A stretch of 41,020 bases of DNA from Pseudofrankia saprophytica (GTDB lineage: Bacteria; Actinomycetota; Actinomycetes; Frankiales; Frankiaceae). Made by a program: the position numbers and the translations under genes. The stretch is taken from assembly GCF_000235425.2 (NCBI RefSeq), contig NZ_KI912266.1:292564-333583 (forward strand), written 5' to 3'. The notes under the pieces were generated by a model that saw only the letters and a program-made list of their open reading frames with translations, did no database searches and was not told where the DNA came from. How positions within the stretch are numbered: the first letter of the stretch is position 1; each line of letters begins with the position of its first letter. Shown here piece after piece: positions 39,523 to 41,020 of the stretch.

Positions 39523-40647
39523 TTGGCTGAGGTTGAGATCGGCATTGGCAAGAGCGCCCGGGTGGGGTACGACCTCGCGGCGGTCGGCATCGTCCCGTCG
39601 CGGCGTACCCGGGACCCAGCGGACGTCTCGCTGGCCTGGCAGGTGGACGCCTACCACTTCGATCTGCCCATCGTCGCGGCGGCCGCCGACGCGGTCAGCT
39701 CACCGGACACCGCGATCACGATGGGCAAGCTTGGCGGCCTCGGGGTCCTGCATGTCGAGGGGCTGTGGACCCGGCACGAGGACCCGCTGCCGCTGATCGC
39801 CGAGCTGGCGGAGCTCCCCGCCCAGGCGGCCACCCGCCGGCTGCGCGAGCTCTACCAGGCGCCGATCCGGCCCGAGCTGATCGCCGAGCGGCTCGGGCGG
39901 GTACGCGACGCCGGGCTGGTCACGGCGGCCGCGCTGCGGCCGCAGAAGGTCCGGGCGCTGTTCGGTGACGTCCTCGCCGCCCAGGCGGACCTGCTGGTCA
40001 TCCATGGCCCGGCGGTCTCGGCCGAGCATCAGTCGACACGGACCGAGCCGCTGAACCTCAAGCGTTTCATCGGCGACATCGACATCCCCGTGCTGGTCGG
40101 CGGCTGCGCGTCGTTCTCCACCGCGCTGCACCTCATGCGCACCGGCGCGGCGGGCGTCATCGTCGGGGTCGGCACCGGTGGTGGCGACGCAAACCGCGCG
40201 GAGCTCGGGATCGGCGTGGGGCTCGCGACCGCGATCGCCGACGCCGCCGGCGCTCGGATGCGATACCTGGACGAGTCCGGCGGCCGGTACGTCCACGTCA
40301 TCGCGCACGGGGACCTGCGCACCGGCGGGGACGTCGCGAAGGCCGTGGCCTGCGGCGCCGACGCCGTGATGATCGACGGCGCGCTCGCCGCCGCCGAGGA
40401 CGCCCCGGGGCAGGGCGGCCTGTGGTCGATGGACGTGCTGCACTCCGACCTGCCTCGCGGGCGGTGGCAGCCGGTGGAGCGGGCCGGCACGCTCGAGCAG
40501 ATCCTCGTCGGCCCGGACCCGGCCGGGCCCGCGGGCGGGGCCAGCCTGGCCAGTGCGTTGCGGACCGCCATGGCCACCACCGGCTATGCGACTCTCAAGG
40601 AGTTCCAGAAGGCCGAGATCATGCTCGCCTCCCCACCCATCGGCTGA
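39523..40647 (+). CDS. guaB3: GuaB3-family IMP dehydrogenase-like protein
   Basis: 374 residues from a TTG at 39523, which places AEVEIGIGKSARVGYDL at the N-terminus as in the family. It has an IMPDH-type barrel but no CBS domains, and the catalytic GPGSICTTR loop of IMPDH is replaced by GVGTGGGDANRAELG without a cysteine. The nucleotide-binding part YLDESGGRYVHVIAHGDLRTGGD is kept. GuaB3 genes sit beside guaB in actinobacteria; they are annotated as IMPDH, and a cyanobacterial member has been reported to act as a GMP reductase, so the true reaction here is open. The start is uncertain because the frame remains open upstream through the repeats. Confidence 0.92.
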   Translation: MAEVEIGIGKSARVGYDLAAVGIVPSRRTRDPADVSLAWQVDAYHFDLPIVAAAADAVSSPDTAITMGKLGGLGVLHVEGLWTRHEDPLPLIAELAELPAQAATRRLRELYQAPIRPELIAERLGRVRDAGLVTAAALRPQKVRALFGDVLAAQADLLVIHGPAVSAEHQSTRTEPLNLKRFIGDIDIPVLVGGCASFSTALHLMRTGAAGVIVGVGTGGGDANRAELGIGVGLATAIADAAGARMRYLDESGGRYVHVIAHGDLRTGGDVAKAVACGADAVMIDGALAAAEDAPGQGGLWSMDVLHSDLPRGRWQPVERAGTLEQILVGPDPAGPAGGASLASALRTAMATTGYATLKEFQKAEIMLASPPIG

Positions 40648-40730
40648 CCGGTACATGCCAGGGCATCGGCCGCGCTTGCCAGATGTCCGTTGTGGTCATA
40701 TTGTCCAAATCGTGACGGGCTAGCGCCCGC

Positions 40731-40764
40731 GCTCACGGGTGCCCCGCGCGGGGCACCCGTGAGC
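40731..40764 (+). terminator. 34-bp perfect palindrome after guaB3
   Basis: 17-bp arms beginning GCTCACGGGTGCCCCGC, about 83 bases past the guaB3 stop. A very strong hairpin and probable terminator; no T-run. Confidence 0.75.
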
Positions 40765-40765
40765 C

Positions 40766-40794
40766 TTGTGAGCCAGGAGTGTTCTTGCTCACAA
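40766..40794 (+). promoter_or_regulatory. Operator-like inverted repeat upstream of the last gene
   Basis: TTGTGAGC (40766-40773) and GCTCACAA (40787-40794), 21 bases centre to centre (two helical turns), with another CACAAT directly after. The region is unusually A/T-rich for the window. Confidence 0.45.
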
Positions 40795-40878
40795 TTTCAC
40801 AATGGAATACCCCCGAATCTGCGCTCGCGCCGCTCGTGGCACCCTTGGAGCGTCCGTCTCCACTCCGAAGGATCACAA

Positions 40879-41020
40879 ATGCGCCTCGACGAGCACGGCC
40901 GCTGGGTCAGCGACGACGGCGCCTACGTGTGGGACGAGAGCGCCCAGACCTGGCAGCCAACGTCTCGCCCGCCGGGCGGTGCGGCGGTTCCGGGGGCCGG
41001 CGGCCCCGCGGCCGCGGCCC
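40879..41020 (+). CDS. Start of a hypothetical protein, 3' end outside window
   Basis: ATG 40879 follows GAAGGA at good spacing. The 47 visible codons read MRLDEHGRWVSDDGAYVWDE, then a tryptophan-containing segment (QTWQP), then Pro/Gly/Ala-rich sequence. The WV-DDG-YVWDE-WQP pattern resembles the short Trp-rich DUF2510-like modules at the N-terminus of many actinobacterial membrane proteins, but this one is too short to classify. Confidence 0.7.
   Translation, partial: MRLDEHGRWVSDDGAYVWDESAQTWQPTSRPPGGAAVPGAGGPAAAA

Overview
This is a very GC-rich window in which nearly every recognisable family is typical of Actinomycetota: a WhiB regulator, an SCO4848-type membrane protein, PerM, a DUF5319 protein, a DUF3017 protein, a GuaB/GuaB3 pair, monomeric NADP isocitrate dehydrogenase, a His-tailed GroEL1 and a RecQ helicase fused to a phosphoribosyltransferase. 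Long Ala/Gly/Pro linkers, frequent GTG/TTG starts and the gene order suggest a filamentous high-GC actinomycete, probably of the Frankia/Parafrankia group. That genus-level call is inference.

Layout. 1-3057: the 3' end of a membrane protein (possibly a kinase) and a transmembrane Ser/Thr kinase. 3058-4678: a small Cys-containing protein and a long stretch without a convincing gene. 4679-8936: a minus-strand pair, RecQ-phosphoribosyltransferase then a GNAT acetyltransferase, followed by a convergent LysE exporter and SCO4848-type gene. 8992-13226: D-Ala-D-Ala carboxypeptidase, a DUF1003 membrane protein with a leader that seems to encode a 22-residue peptide, and a geranylgeranyl-reductase-family flavoenzyme. 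13533-15858: a serine hydrolase and a YihY/BrkB membrane protein. 15866-27762: a mostly minus-strand block reading sucC, sucD, a YGQP-repeat membrane protein, perM, an HTH regulator, purN, purH, (a small plus-strand gene), a DUF3017 gene and icd. This matches the sucC-sucD-membrane protein-perM-purN-purH order known from mycobacteria, with an HTH gene inserted between perM and purN. 28186-33139: a second Ser/Thr kinase divergent from a fused acetyl-CoA carboxylase carboxyltransferase, then a lipase. 33399-40647: groES, groEL1, whiB (opposite strand), a DUF5319 gene, guaB and guaB3, resembling the mycobacterial groES-groEL1-whiB3-...-guaB2-guaB3 region without sigD. The window ends 142 bases into a new gene.

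Functional links. PurN and PurH act in purine synthesis up to IMP, and GuaB turns IMP into XMP. Icd and SucCD are TCA-cycle enzymes. GroES/GroEL1 sit behind a textbook CIRCE operator, so HrcA control is very likely.

No tRNA, rRNA, CRISPR array, transposase or integrase was seen. The window is mainly a conserved chromosomal core. The least-explained signals lie in leaders and intergenic DNA: the small ORF with a self-masking ribosome-binding site upstream of the DUF1003 gene, two mutually exclusive hairpins before the carboxyltransferase, two hairpins between groES and groEL1, and a near-identical 88-bp duplication between guaB and guaB3. I did not find a clearly new multi-gene system.
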